A stretch of DNA of 64,000 bases from Streptomyces sp. DSM 15324 (GCF_001514285.1 NZ_KQ949026.1:504121-568120), one strand, 5' to 3'. Positions 22,950 through 31,816 are shown, counted from the first letter of the stretch. The notes: a model not told the origin generated them from the letters alone. Made by a program: numbers and translations.

Positions 22950-24104
22950 TCAGAACGCCGACACGCCCGTCAGGGCCCGCCCGATGACCAGCTTCTGGAT
23001 CTGGCTGGTGCCCTCGTACAGGGTCATCACCCGGGCGTCGCGCAGCAGCTTGCCCGCCGGGTACTCGTCGATGTAGCCGTAGCCCCCGAAGACCTGGAGG
23101 GCGTTGTTCGCGGCGCGCACGGCGGCCTCGGAGGCGAAGAGCTTGGCCTTGGAGGACTCGACGGCGAACGGCAGTCCGCGGTCGATCAGATCGGCGACCC
23201 GCCAGGTGAGCAACCGGGCCGCGTCGACGTCCACGGCGATGTCGCTGATCAGCTCCTGGATCAGCTGGTGGTGGGCGATGCTCCGGCCGAACTGCTCGCG
23301 CTCGCCCGCGTACCGCACGGCCGCGTCCAGGGCGGCCTGGGCGATGCCGACACAGCCCGCCGCGACCGACATCCGGCCCTTGGCGAGCGCCGACATGGCG
23401 ACCGAGAAGCCCTTGCCCTCCGTGCCGAGCAGGGCGGAGGCGGGCACCCGGACGTCCTCCAGGACCAGTTCGGCGGTGGCCTGGCCGCGCAGGCCGAGCT
23501 TGCCGTGGACGGTACGGCGGGTGAGGCCGGGCGTGTCGGTGGGGACCAGGAAGGCGGAGACGCCCTTGTGGCCGGGGGCGTCCGTGGAGCGGGCGAAGAG
23601 CAGGACGACGTCGGCCCAGGTGCCGTTCGTGATGAACATCTTGCTGCCGTTGATCACATAGGAGTCGCCGTCCCGCACGGCCCGGGTCGCGAGACTGCCG
23701 GCGTCCGAGCCGGTGCCGGGTTCGGTGAGGCCGAAGCAGCCGACGAGCGCGCCGGAGGTCAGTCCGGGCAGCCAGCGCCGCTTCTGCTCCTCGTCGCCGA
23801 AGGCGGCGACGGTCTTCGCGACCAGCCCGAGCGACACCGAGACGATCCCGCGCACGGACGAGTCGCCGCGCCCCAGTTCCTCCGTGACCAGGCAGTACGC
23901 GAGATGGTCGCCGCCGGATCCGCCGTACTCCTCGTCGATCGTCAGCCCCAGGAAGCCGACCTCGCCGAGCTTCTTCACGATGCCCCGGTCCACCTCCTCG
24001 GCGCGGTCCCAGGCGACGACGTGCGGGGTGATCTCGCGCTCGACGAAGTCCCGGGCCAGCTGCCGTACGGCCTCCTGCTCGTCGTCGAGCCCCAGGTGCA
24101 CCAC
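22950..24104 (-). CDS. Acyl-CoA dehydrogenase
   Basis: A 384-residue flavoprotein of standard length. CFGLTEPGTGSDAGSLATRA is the FAD-binding loop, KMFITNGTWADVVLLFARS follows, and the C-terminal QVFGGYGYIDEYPAGKLLRDARVMTLYEGTSQIQKLVIGR carries the usual active-site base glutamate (in YEGT). It is divergent from a TetR gene with an operator between them (24122-24140), implying inducible control by an acyl-CoA or its precursor. Confidence 0.95.
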   Translation of the reverse strand: MVHLGLDDEQEAVRQLARDFVEREITPHVVAWDRAEEVDRGIVKKLGEVGFLGLTIDEEYGGSGGDHLAYCLVTEELGRGDSSVRGIVSVSLGLVAKTVAAFGDEEQKRRWLPGLTSGALVGCFGLTEPGTGSDAGSLATRAVRDGDSYVINGSKMFITNGTWADVVLLFARSTDAPGHKGVSAFLVPTDTPGLTRRTVHGKLGLRGQATAELVLEDVRVPASALLGTEGKGFSVAMSALAKGRMSVAAGCVGIAQAALDAAVRYAGEREQFGRSIAHHQLIQELISDIAVDVDAARLLTWRVADLIDRGLPFAVESSKAKLFASEAAVRAANNALQVFGGYGYIDEYPAGKLLRDARVMTLYEGTSQIQKLVIGRALTGVSAF

Positions 24105-24121
24105 GAGATCACCTCATCTTT

Positions 24122-24140
24122 AAATTAGCACTGCTAGTTT
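24122..24140. promoter_or_regulatory. TetR operator in the acyl-CoA dehydrogenase/tetR divergent promoter
   Basis: AAATTAGCACTGCTAGTTT is palindromic with eight of nine paired positions. It is A/T-rich against the local background and nearly the same as the palindrome at 27384-27402 in front of the aldehyde dehydrogenase operon. Confidence 0.8.
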
Positions 24141-24167
24141 CTTTGTGGCAGCCCTACTATGTGCGCC

Positions 24168-24800
24168 ATGGCCCGACCGCGCAAGCCCCTTCTCAGCACC
24201 GACCGGATCGTCGAGACCGCACGGACGCTGGTGGACGAGGAGGGCCTGGCGGCCGTCTCCACGCGCCGGCTCGCCGCCGAACTCGGGGTCAGCGGGCCCT
24301 CGCTCTACAACCACTTCCGCACCAAGGACGAGATCCTGGAGGCCGTGGCCGACTCGGTGAGCGCCCAGATCGACCTGTCGATGTTCGACGACGGCCGCGA
24401 CTGGCGGACCGCGCTGCACGACTGGGCGGTCTCCTACCGCGCCGCCCTGCGCGACCACCCGAACATCGTCCCGGTCCTCGCCCAGGGCCCCGGCCGCCGC
24501 CCGGCCGGGCTCCGGGTCGCCGACGCCGTCTACGGCGCGATGGTCGCGGCCGGCTGGCCCCCCGCCCAGGCCACCTCCATCGGCGCCCTGATGCGCTACT
24601 TCATCATGGGCTCGGCGCTGGGCTCCTTCGCCGGCGGCTTCGTGGACGACGCCGAGGCCTACGACCCCGCCGACTACCCCCACCTCGGCCAGGCCCACCT
24701 CCTGGCCGAGCACCAGGAGAAGATCGACGAGCGGGCGTTCGAGACCGGCCTGACGGCCCTGCTGGACGGGCTCGCCATCCAGCACCGCCACCTGTCCTGA
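24168..24800 (+). CDS. TetR-family regulator (TetR_C class) of dehydrogenase genes
   Basis: A 210-residue TetR protein: RIVETARTLVDEEGLAAVSTRRLAAELGVSGPSLYNHFRTKDEIL is the HTH, and the C-terminal half resembles the tetracycline-repressor-type ligand domain (TetR_C). It is divergent from an acyl-CoA dehydrogenase gene. Matching palindromes at 24122 and 27384 suggest that it controls that gene, itself, and the alcohol/aldehyde dehydrogenase operon. ATG 24168 chosen; an upstream GTG (24159) is possible. Confidence 0.88.
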   Translation: MARPRKPLLSTDRIVETARTLVDEEGLAAVSTRRLAAELGVSGPSLYNHFRTKDEILEAVADSVSAQIDLSMFDDGRDWRTALHDWAVSYRAALRDHPNIVPVLAQGPGRRPAGLRVADAVYGAMVAAGWPPAQATSIGALMRYFIMGSALGSFAGGFVDDAEAYDPADYPHLGQAHLLAEHQEKIDERAFETGLTALLDGLAIQHRHLS

Positions 24801-24846
24801 GCCCGGCCGGGGAACGCGGCCGGGCGTGCCGGTCGGCCGGTCAGAC

Positions 24847-24866
24847 GGGACTTTCGAAAGACGCCC
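24847..24866. terminator. Palindromic terminator-like element with TTTCGAAA centre
   Basis: CTTTCGAAAG is a perfect palindrome flanked by GGG and CCC, lying between convergent TetR and alcohol dehydrogenase genes. It resembles the hairpin at 15411-15432. Confidence 0.45.
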
Positions 24867-25945
24867 TAGAAGACCACCAGGGCCCGGCCGCCCTTGCCCG
24901 CGAGCATGTTCTCGAAGGCCCCGGGGATGCCGTCGAGGGCGATGTGCTCGGTGACCATCGCGGAGAGGTCGAGGCGCCCCGCGCGGACGTGGTCGGCGAG
25001 GACGGGCAGGTCCTCGGCCGGGTTCGTGTTGCCGTAGACACAGCCGGACAGGGTCCTGCCCCAGTGGAACAGCTCCAGGGCGTTGAAGGTGACCTGCTGG
25101 TCCTTGCCGCCGATGCCGACGACCGTGGTGCGGCCGCCGCGCCGGGTGGACTCCCACGCCGTCCGGATGGTGACGGCACGGCCCACGCACTCCACCGCCA
25201 CGTCGACGCCCTGCTTGCCGGTGAGGCCGCGGATCTCGCGGGCCGTCTGCTCGGAGGCGACCAGGTACTCGGTGGCGCCGGCCGCCCGCGCCAGTTCCTC
25301 CTTCTCCGGGGAGACGTCCACGGCGACGACGGTGGAGGCGCCGGCGATCCGGGCGGCCTGGAGGGTGGCCAGGCCCACCCCGCCCACTCCGAGGACGGCG
25401 ACGGTCTCGCCGGGGCGGACCCGTGCGCTGTGGTGGACGGCGCCGTATCCGGTGAGGACCGCGCAGCCGAGGAGGGCCGCGTCCACGAGGGGGACGCCGT
25501 CGGGCAGCGGCAGGACGCAGGAGGCGTCGACGACGGTCTCCTCGGCGAACGCGGCGACGTTCAGGCCGGGGTGGAGGTCGGTGCCGTCGGCGGTGCGGGC
25601 GTACACGTCGGCGGAGCCGGCCAGGGCGTTGGCGCACAGCCAGACCTCGCCGAGTCCGCAGGCGTGGCAGCGCCCGCAGGACGGGGCCCAGTTGAGGACG
25701 ACACGGTCGCCGGGCGCCACCCCGGCGACCCCGTCGCCCACGGCCACGACCGTGCCCGCGCCCTCATGGCCGAGGACCGCGGGGACGGGCACCCGCATGG
25801 TGCCGTCGGACAGGGACAGATCGGAGTGGCAGACCCCGGCGGCGGCGAGCCGCACCCGGACCTGGCCGGGGCCGGGCTCCGGCAGGTCGATGTCGGTGAT
25901 CTCCAGGGGGGCACCCACGGCGGGGAGCACGGCGGCGCGGACCAT
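24866..25945 (-). CDS. Zinc-dependent alcohol dehydrogenase (class III-like)
   Basis: A 359-residue zinc MDR. Catalytic zinc ligands are Cys39-His40 in AGVCHSD and the GHEGAGTVVAVGDGV segment; structural zinc cysteines are in CGRCHACGLGEVWLC; the NAD Rossmann motif is VLGVGGVGLATLQAA. It follows the aldehyde dehydrogenase gene by 13 bp on the same strand, so the pair would oxidise an alcohol to an acid in two steps. The related mycothiol/glutathione formaldehyde dehydrogenase is an alternative identity. Confidence 0.9.
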   Translation of the reverse strand: MVRAAVLPAVGAPLEITDIDLPEPGPGQVRVRLAAAGVCHSDLSLSDGTMRVPVPAVLGHEGAGTVVAVGDGVAGVAPGDRVVLNWAPSCGRCHACGLGEVWLCANALAGSADVYARTADGTDLHPGLNVAAFAEETVVDASCVLPLPDGVPLVDAALLGCAVLTGYGAVHHSARVRPGETVAVLGVGGVGLATLQAARIAGASTVVAVDVSPEKEELARAAGATEYLVASEQTAREIRGLTGKQGVDVAVECVGRAVTIRTAWESTRRGGRTTVVGIGGKDQQVTFNALELFHWGRTLSGCVYGNTNPAEDLPVLADHVRAGRLDLSAMVTEHIALDGIPGAFENMLAGKGGRALVVF

Positions 25946-25958
25946 GGCGGCAACCTCC

Positions 25959-27347
25959 TCAGAACTGAAGGGACTTGGTCTGGAGGTACTCGGCGAGACC
26001 GTGCGCGCCGAGTTCCCGGCCGACGCCCGACTGCTTGTAGCCCCCGAACGGGGCGCGGGGGTTGAAGCGGCCCCCGTTGATGTCGACCTGGCCGGTGTCC
26101 ATGCGCCGGGCGAAGGCGACCGCCTCGGCCTCCTCCCCCGCCCAGACCGCGCCGGCCAGGCCGTAGACCGTGCCGTTGGCGATCCGCAGGGCGTCCTCCT
26201 CGTCCTCGTAGCGCAGGATCGACAGGACCGGGCCGAAGATCTCCTCCTGGGCGATCGTCATCTCGGGGGTGACGTCGGCGAAGACGGTCGGCGCGACGAA
26301 GTAGCCGCGCTCGCGCGGCGATTCGGGGCCGCCCGCGACCAGCCGGGCGCCCTCGGCGAGGCCCTTCTCGATGTACCCCCGCACCCGTGCCTGCTGCTGG
26401 GCGTTGACCAGCGGGCCGATGCGGTCGGCGTACTTGGCGGCGGCGGTCGCGGCCAGTTCGACGGCCTCGTCGTAGTGGTCGCGGTGGACCAGCATGCGCG
26501 TCCAGGCGCTGCACGTCTGGCCGGAGTTGGACATCACGTTGGCGACGCCGGCGTTGACCGCCCGGGCGAGGTCGGCGCTCGGCAGGATGACGTTGGCGGA
26601 CTTGCCGCCGAGTTCCAGGGCCACCTTCTTGATCGCGGCGCCGGCGGTGGCGGCGATCTGCCGTCCGACGGCCGTGGAGCCGGTGAAGGAGACCAGATCG
26701 ACGCCGGGGTGCTCGGCGAGGGCCCGCCCCGTGACCGGGCCGAGGCCGGTGACGAGGTTGAACACCCCGGCCGGGACGCCGGCCTCGTGGACGGCCTCGG
26801 CGAAGAGCTGGGCGGTGAGCGGGGTGTCCTCGGCGGGCTTGAGGACCACCGTGCAGCCGGCGGCCAGGGCCGGGGCGACCTTGGCGACGATCTGGTGCAG
26901 CGGGTAGTTCCAGGGCGTGATGGCGCCGACCACGCCGATCGGCTCGTGCAGGACGGTGGAGTTGCCGACCTTCTCCTCGAAGGAGTGGGTGGCGGCGAGT
27001 TCGGCGTAGGAGCCGGCGACCGCGATCGGCAGCCCTGCGTGGACCGCGTGGGAGAACGCCGGCGGGGAGCCCAGCTCGGCGGTGACGGTCTCGGCGATCT
27101 CGGCCTTGCGGCTCGCCAGGGCGTCCCGCAGCGCGGTCAGCCGTGCGGCGCGTTCGGCGGGCGGGGTGGCCGCCCAGCCGGGGAGCGCGGCGCGCGCGGC
27201 CCGTACGGCTGCGTCGACGTCCTCGGCGTCACCGGCCGGGACCCGGGCGATCACCTGCTCGTCGGCCGGGTCGACGACCTCGATCACGTCCCGGCCCGCG
27301 GCGGGGCGCCAGGCGCCGTCGAGATAGATGCCGTCGTGTGCCTTCAT
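25959..27347 (-). CDS. NAD(P)-dependent aldehyde dehydrogenase
   Basis: A 462-residue ALDH with the general-base glutamate in VALELGGKSANVIL and the nucleophilic cysteine in NSGQTCSAWTRM; GVVGAITPWNYPLHQIVAK is the substrate/cofactor-binding segment, and FTGSTAVGRQIA is the Rossmann contact. I prefer ATG 27347 because GGGAGG lies seven bases upstream; an ATG at 27374 would add nine residues. First gene of the aldehyde/alcohol dehydrogenase operon, under the palindrome at 27384. Confidence 0.94.
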   Translation of the reverse strand: MKAHDGIYLDGAWRPAAGRDVIEVVDPADEQVIARVPAGDAEDVDAAVRAARAALPGWAATPPAERAARLTALRDALASRKAEIAETVTAELGSPPAFSHAVHAGLPIAVAGSYAELAATHSFEEKVGNSTVLHEPIGVVGAITPWNYPLHQIVAKVAPALAAGCTVVLKPAEDTPLTAQLFAEAVHEAGVPAGVFNLVTGLGPVTGRALAEHPGVDLVSFTGSTAVGRQIAATAGAAIKKVALELGGKSANVILPSADLARAVNAGVANVMSNSGQTCSAWTRMLVHRDHYDEAVELAATAAAKYADRIGPLVNAQQQARVRGYIEKGLAEGARLVAGGPESPRERGYFVAPTVFADVTPEMTIAQEEIFGPVLSILRYEDEEDALRIANGTVYGLAGAVWAGEEAEAVAFARRMDTGQVDINGGRFNPRAPFGGYKQSGVGRELGAHGLAEYLQTKSLQF

Positions 27348-27383
27348 CGCGTTCCTCCCGGCGGTGGTGGTCATCAGCGCCCT

Positions 27384-27402
27384 AAACTAACGTTGTTAGT
27401 TT
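27384..27402. promoter_or_regulatory. TetR operator upstream of the aldehyde/alcohol dehydrogenase operon
   Basis: AAACTAACGTTGTTAGTTT is palindromic at eight of nine positions and shares the AAA-Y-TA-R-C half-site design with the site at 24122, 3.2 kb away beside the TetR gene. Confidence 0.8.
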
Positions 27403-27549
27403 TCCGGCACCAGGGGCCGCCGGGGGACGGCGTCACCGTACGGGAGTGCGTCTGCTCACTTCTCCAGGTGGGGAGCGGCGCCGGGGCCGGGCAGACGCGC
27501 CACCGCGCAGGAGGGTGATGCGCGGGGTGCCGGCGAAGGCGGCGACCGC

Positions 27550-28350
27550 TCAGGTCGGTGCGGGGCGGGGGTCCGGGCCGAGGACGCGGGTGAAGTGGGC
27601 GAAGACGACGAGATTGCCGTCGTAGCCGGTCCTGCGGTGGAAGGTGCCGCCACAGGTGATCAGCCGCAGCTCGGGGCGGCCGCGGTCGCCGTACACCTCT
27701 CCATTGGGGAAGTGTGCCTTCTCGAACTTGCGGAGGGCGTCGACGGCGTAGACGGCGGTACGGCCGTCGGCCCGGCGGACCTCGATCAGCTTGCCCCGCC
27801 TGAGCTCCGACAGGCCCGCGAAGACCGCCGGACCGTTGTCGGTGTCCAGGTGCCCGACGGCGACGGCGGTCCCCCGCCCGCCCGGCCCCGGACCGTCCGC
27901 GTACCAGCCGACCCGATGGGCGTCGTTCTCGGCGGGCGCGGGCAGCCGGCGCCGGTCGTCGAGCCGGAGGTCCATGACGGGGGCGTCCACGCTGAGGTAG
28001 GGGATGAGGAGGCGGACGGCCCGCGCGTACGGCAGGGGCGGGGGGACGGCCGCCGAAGGGGTCGCGCGGGCTTCGCCGGGGGACGGCGCGCTCCGGGGAC
28101 GGGAGTCGCCGTCCTGGCGGCGGGGCGCGGCGAGCGGGCCCGCGCCGTCGGCGGGGTCGCCGGGTACCTCTCCCGCCGCCCGGGCGGAGCCCCCGGGGCC
28201 GGCCGCCGCCGGTCCCGGGGGTTCCTCGTCCTGGGTCCAGTGCACGCACCCCGTGACCAGCGCGGCGGTCAGGACGACCGTCCGGGTCAGGCGGTAGGCG
28301 CGCGTCCGGTACCAGGGCCTGCGCCTGCGCCGCCGTCTACGCGGCGCCAT
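27550..28350 (-). CDS. Class F sortase
   Basis: A 266-residue membrane-anchored sortase: a very basic N-terminus (MAPRRRRRRRRPWYR), one transmembrane helix (VVLTAALVTGCVHW), a long disordered proline/arginine linker, then the sortase barrel with catalytic His in AVGHLDTDNGPAVF, catalytic Cys in LRLITCGGTFH and the late GYDGNLVVFAHF strand with the arginine nearby. Sortases attach surface proteins to peptidoglycan or other acceptors. It overlaps the 3' end of the surface protein gene by 14 bp, so the two are co-transcribed. Confidence 0.9.
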   Translation of the reverse strand: MAPRRRRRRRRPWYRTRAYRLTRTVVLTAALVTGCVHWTQDEEPPGPAAAGPGGSARAAGEVPGDPADGAGPLAAPRRQDGDSRPRSAPSPGEARATPSAAVPPPLPYARAVRLLIPYLSVDAPVMDLRLDDRRRLPAPAENDAHRVGWYADGPGPGGRGTAVAVGHLDTDNGPAVFAGLSELRRGKLIEVRRADGRTAVYAVDALRKFEKAHFPNGEVYGDRGRPELRLITCGGTFHRRTGYDGNLVVFAHFTRVLGPDPRPAPT

Positions 28351-29050
28351 GCGGACGGCGACGGAGCCGGAACCAGACCACTCCGCCGACCGCGGCCACA
28401 CCCACGGCCGCCGCACCCGCCACCGGCCCGAACGCGGCGTCCCGTGCGAGCCCGCCGGCGCCGGCGGGGGGACCGCCGTGGGGGCCGCCGGGGTAGCCGT
28501 GCGGGCCGCCCGGGTCACCGGTGGGGTAGCCGGTCGGGTAGCCGGTGACGGTCTCGCTCGGACTGGTGCTGGGACTGGCGCTCGGGCTGGTGCTGGGGCT
28601 GGTGCTCGGGCTGCCGCTGGGGCTCGGCGAGCCGGAGGCGCAGTCGACCCAGAAGACCTTCTGCTTGCCCGGGCCGCCGTCACCGTCCGGCGTCGTGAAG
28701 GTGAGCTTGTAGTGGCCGTCGGGAAGGTTGATCTCCTCGCTCTGCCCCGTGCCGTCGGCGTTGATCACGATCTGGCCGGTGGCGCCGGCCGGCCCCGAGG
28801 ACGGCGGCTGGGTCTCGATGACCCAGGAGGCGGTCTCACCCGCGTCGAAGTTGAAGGCGTCGATGTAGAACAGGCAGACGTGGGGGTCGTTCTCCGGCCC
28901 CGAGGCGGGCGTTCCGACCGCGTGGATCTTGACGTCTCCGTTGGTGGCGGCGAACGCGTGCCCCCCGGCCAGGGCGCTCCCCGCGACGGTGAGGGCCGCG
29001 AGGGCGGCGATCCGGGCGCCGGCGCGGCGGGGGCGGGGCGTGACGTGCAT
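28337..29050 (-). CDS. Secreted surface protein with Ser/Pro stalk and C-terminal membrane anchor
   Basis: A 237-residue protein with a signal peptide (cleavage near HAFAATNGD), a small beta domain of about 115 residues containing Cys in HVCLFYIDAFNF and WVDCASG, a repetitive serine/proline/threonine stalk (SPSTSPS units), a Gly/Tyr/Pro-rich stretch and a final transmembrane helix with basic tail (WFRLRRRPHGAA). The layout is that of a sortase substrate or membrane-tethered wall protein, but no LPXTG or LAXTG box is visible before the helix. Function unknown; coupled to the sortase gene. Confidence 0.8.
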   Translation of the reverse strand: MHVTPRPRRAGARIAALAALTVAGSALAGGHAFAATNGDVKIHAVGTPASGPENDPHVCLFYIDAFNFDAGETASWVIETQPPSSGPAGATGQIVINADGTGQSEEINLPDGHYKLTFTTPDGDGGPGKQKVFWVDCASGSPSPSGSPSTSPSTSPSASPSTSPSETVTGYPTGYPTGDPGGPHGYPGGPHGGPPAGAGGLARDAAFGPVAGAAAVGVAAVGGVVWFRLRRRPHGAA

Positions 29051-29070
29051 GCAGGCTCCTCTGAGTCAGA

Positions 29071-29088
29071 TGATTTTCATACAAATCA
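29071..29088. promoter_or_regulatory. A/T-rich palindrome in the surface-protein promoter
   Basis: TGATTT and AAATCA arms pair perfectly around a 6-base centre, on a background of 70 percent or more G+C, about 20 bp upstream of the start codon. Part of it (TGAAAATCAT, minus strand) resembles a half site of zinc-responsive Zur boxes. The regulator is not known. Confidence 0.5.
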
Positions 29089-29141
29089 CTCGTCTTCTGA
29101 CTCTTTGTCACATGCGCGCACCGAACGCCGGGAGCCTCGCC

Positions 29142-30413
29142 CTACACCCCGTCGACCGCGCCCTTTACTTCCCTCTTACGGCCCACCGCGGAGCCGGTGC
29201 CGCTACCGGGGCCGGAGCCGAGCGGCTCGGCCGGCTTCGCCGGGGAGCGCAGGGCCACCGCCGACGACAGCAGCAACAGCGCGCCCAGCATCACGAAGGG
29301 CGCCGCCACCCCCGCGACCCCGGCGACCAGCCCCGCCGTGGCGGGCGCGGCGACCTGGCCGAGGCGGTTGCCGGTGAGCCGCAGCGCGAGGGCCGTGGAG
29401 CGGGCGCCGTCGGGCGCGGCCTGCACGACCGTCGTCATGGACAGCGGCTGCCCGACCCCGAGGCAGAAGCCGAGGACGGCGAGGATCACGCCGAGCGCCC
29501 GGACCGGCACCGGCAGCGCGATCCCCGCGCAGAGCAGCGCCGCCAGCAGACAGGTCACGGCGAGCAGCAGCGCCCGGCCGAGCAGCCGCAGCAGCGGGGT
29601 GAGGACGAGCCGGCAGGCGATGGTGGCCGCCGCGCGGACGCTGAGCAGGACGCCGATCACGGAGGGCGCGATGCCCCGGTGCTCGCCGACCACCGGGAGG
29701 TAGGCGGTGAGGATGTCGGTCGCGGAGAGCACGGCGAGGCTGACCAGGATGCCGGCCGGGACACCCCGGGTGCGCAGGATGCGGCCGACGGGGACGCGGT
29801 CACCTGGTGCCGTACGGGACGCGGCCGCCGTGTCGCGGTGTTCGAGGCGCCACAGGGAGGTGAACGCGACCGCGCAGCCCGCACCCGCGACGAGCAGGGC
29901 GAGCGCGCTGGTGCGCGCCATGTCGTCGCGGGCGATCAGGGCACCCGCCGCGATCGGGCCGACGAGCTGGCCGAGCGAGGCGCCGATCGTGAAGTGGCCG
30001 AAGTTGCGGTCCTGTTCGTGCGGGGCGGACTGGCGGGCGACGAGCGACTGGGAGCCGATGACGAAGCACAGGTGGCCGAGGCCCATCACCCCGCTCCACA
30101 GGGCCATCGTCCCCAGCGAGCCCGCGCGGCCGCTCAGCGCGCAGCCGCCGGAGATGAGGACCACGCCCACCGGCAGCAGCGGGGCGCACCGGCCGTGGTC
30201 CGTGCGGCGGCCGAGCGGTACGGCGGCGAAGAGGGGCAACAGGGCGTAGACGCCTGCGATGACACCGACGGCCCGTTCGTCGGCGCCCAGCGCGAGGGCC
30301 CGGTAGGAGACGGCGGGCCGGGCCATCGACACCGCCCCCTGCGCGAAGGTGAAGGCGATGACGAGTCGGAGCAGCCAGCCGCGGTTCCTGCCGGGCCTCA
30401 CGAAGTCCTCCAT
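29142..30413 (-). CDS. MFS transporter
   Basis: A 423-residue major facilitator with about twelve hydrophobic helices and the loop 2-3 motif in PLGRRTDHGRCAP. MLRPVG-like antiporter motif C is not obvious. ATG 30413 starts MEDFVRPGRNRGWLLRLV; the long upstream extension is noncoding. It begins eight bases after the CitMHS stop codon, so the two transporters form an operon. It may export or import a carboxylate related to citrate; that is inferred only from the neighbour. Confidence 0.85.
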   Translation of the reverse strand: MEDFVRPGRNRGWLLRLVIAFTFAQGAVSMARPAVSYRALALGADERAVGVIAGVYALLPLFAAVPLGRRTDHGRCAPLLPVGVVLISGGCALSGRAGSLGTMALWSGVMGLGHLCFVIGSQSLVARQSAPHEQDRNFGHFTIGASLGQLVGPIAAGALIARDDMARTSALALLVAGAGCAVAFTSLWRLEHRDTAAASRTAPGDRVPVGRILRTRGVPAGILVSLAVLSATDILTAYLPVVGEHRGIAPSVIGVLLSVRAAATIACRLVLTPLLRLLGRALLLAVTCLLAALLCAGIALPVPVRALGVILAVLGFCLGVGQPLSMTTVVQAAPDGARSTALALRLTGNRLGQVAAPATAGLVAGVAGVAAPFVMLGALLLLSSAVALRSPAKPAEPLGSGPGSGTGSAVGRKREVKGAVDGV

Positions 30414-30421
30414 GGGGTAGC

Positions 30422-31816
30422 TCAGATGATGCCGAACAGCAGGCCCGCCCCGAGGATCACCAGACAGGTGAGGGCGGCCCACTTGACCACGAAGCGGGTG
30501 TGGTCGCCGAACTCGACCTTCGCCATGCCGACCAGGACGTAGACGGCCGGGACGAGCGGGCTCGACATGTGCAGGGGCTGGCCGACGAGCGAGGCACGGG
30601 CCATCTCCAGCGGCGTCACCCCGTGCGCGGCACCGGCCTCGGCGAGGACCGGCAGGACGCCGAAGTAGAAGCCGTCGTTGGACATGAAGTAGGTGAGCGG
30701 GAGGCTCAGCAGGCCGGTGACGAGGGCCATGTGCGGGCCCATGCCCGCGGGGATGACGTCGACCATCCACTTCGCCATGTGGTCGACCATGCCGGTGCCC
30801 TGGAGGACGCCGGTGAAGACGGCGGCGGCGAAGACCATGCCGGAGACGTTGAGGACGTTGTCGGCGTGGGCGGCGAGCCGGGCCTTCTGGTCGGGGATGT
30901 GCGGGAAGTTGACGGTGAGCGCGGCCGCGGCACCGAGCAGGAACAGCACCGGGATCGGCAGCCACTCCATGATCATGGCGGTCAACAGGGTGACGGTGAG
31001 CAGCGCGTTGAACCAGTACAGCTTGGGGCGCAGGGTGGCCCGGTTCGGGTCGAGGCCCTGGAAGCCCTCGTCCTGCGGCTCCTCGGGGAGAAACGCGCCG
31101 CCGGTTCCCCCGGTGGCCTTCGCCTCGCCACCGGTGCCGGCGGCGGCGCCCACGAGGACGGTCTCGGCCTCCTGGGGCTCCAGCGCCTCGTCCAGCGTCA
31201 GCACGCCGAGCCGCTTGCGCTCGCGGCGGCCGAGCACGTACGCGAGGACGAAGACGAAGAGGAGACCCACGGCCAGCGCCGGGATCATCGGCACGAAGAT
31301 GTCGCTCGCGTCGAGCTTCAGCGCGGTCGCGGCGCGGGCGGTCGGGCCGCCCCAGGGCAGCGTGTTCATCACGCCGTTGGCCATGGCGGCGACACCGGTC
31401 ATCACGACCAGGCTCATCTTCAGGCGCTTGTACAGCGGGTACATCGCCGAGACGGTGATCATGAAGGTGGTGGAGCCGTCGCCGTCGAGGGAGACGATCG
31501 CGGCGAGCAGCGCCGTGCCGACGACGACGCGCAGCGGGTCGGCCTTGCAGAACTTCAGGATGCCCCGGACGATCGGGTCGAAGAGGCCGACATCGATCAT
31601 CACACCGAAGTAGACGATCGCGAACATGAGCATCGCCGCCGTCGGGGCGAGGCTGCCGACGCCTTCGATGACGTAGTCACCGAGCTTGGCGCCCTTTCCG
31701 ACGAAGACGCAGAACAACGCCGGGATCAGTACGAGCGCCGCGATCGGCGACATCTTCTTCATCATGATCAGGACCAGGAAGGTCGCGATCATGACGAAGC
31801 CGAGGATGGTCAGCAT
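30422..31816 (-). CDS. CitMHS-family metal-citrate:proton symporter
   Basis: A 464-residue protein of the CitMHS family, which in Bacillus and Streptomyces carries citrate complexed with divalent cations. Typical features are the N-terminal MLTILGFVMIATFLVLIMMKK, the LDGDGSTTFMIT loop in helix 4 and the TYFMSNDGFYFGVLPVLAE loop near the end; about twelve membrane spans are seen. A central hydrophilic loop (residues about 215-260) is rich in Glu and Gly. The promoter carries direct repeats, and an MFS gene follows closely. Confidence 0.92.
   Translation of the reverse strand: MLTILGFVMIATFLVLIMMKKMSPIAALVLIPALFCVFVGKGAKLGDYVIEGVGSLAPTAAMLMFAIVYFGVMIDVGLFDPIVRGILKFCKADPLRVVVGTALLAAIVSLDGDGSTTFMITVSAMYPLYKRLKMSLVVMTGVAAMANGVMNTLPWGGPTARAATALKLDASDIFVPMIPALAVGLLFVFVLAYVLGRRERKRLGVLTLDEALEPQEAETVLVGAAAGTGGEAKATGGTGGAFLPEEPQDEGFQGLDPNRATLRPKLYWFNALLTVTLLTAMIMEWLPIPVLFLLGAAAALTVNFPHIPDQKARLAAHADNVLNVSGMVFAAAVFTGVLQGTGMVDHMAKWMVDVIPAGMGPHMALVTGLLSLPLTYFMSNDGFYFGVLPVLAEAGAAHGVTPLEMARASLVGQPLHMSSPLVPAVYVLVGMAKVEFGDHTRFVVKWAALTCLVILGAGLLFGII

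Noticed and set aside
22527..24128. Plus-strand open frame of 533 codons opposite the acyl-CoA dehydrogenase at 22950-24104
   Set aside because: Mirror of a well-supported gene, with low-complexity Gly/Val/Asp sequence and no recognised motif.
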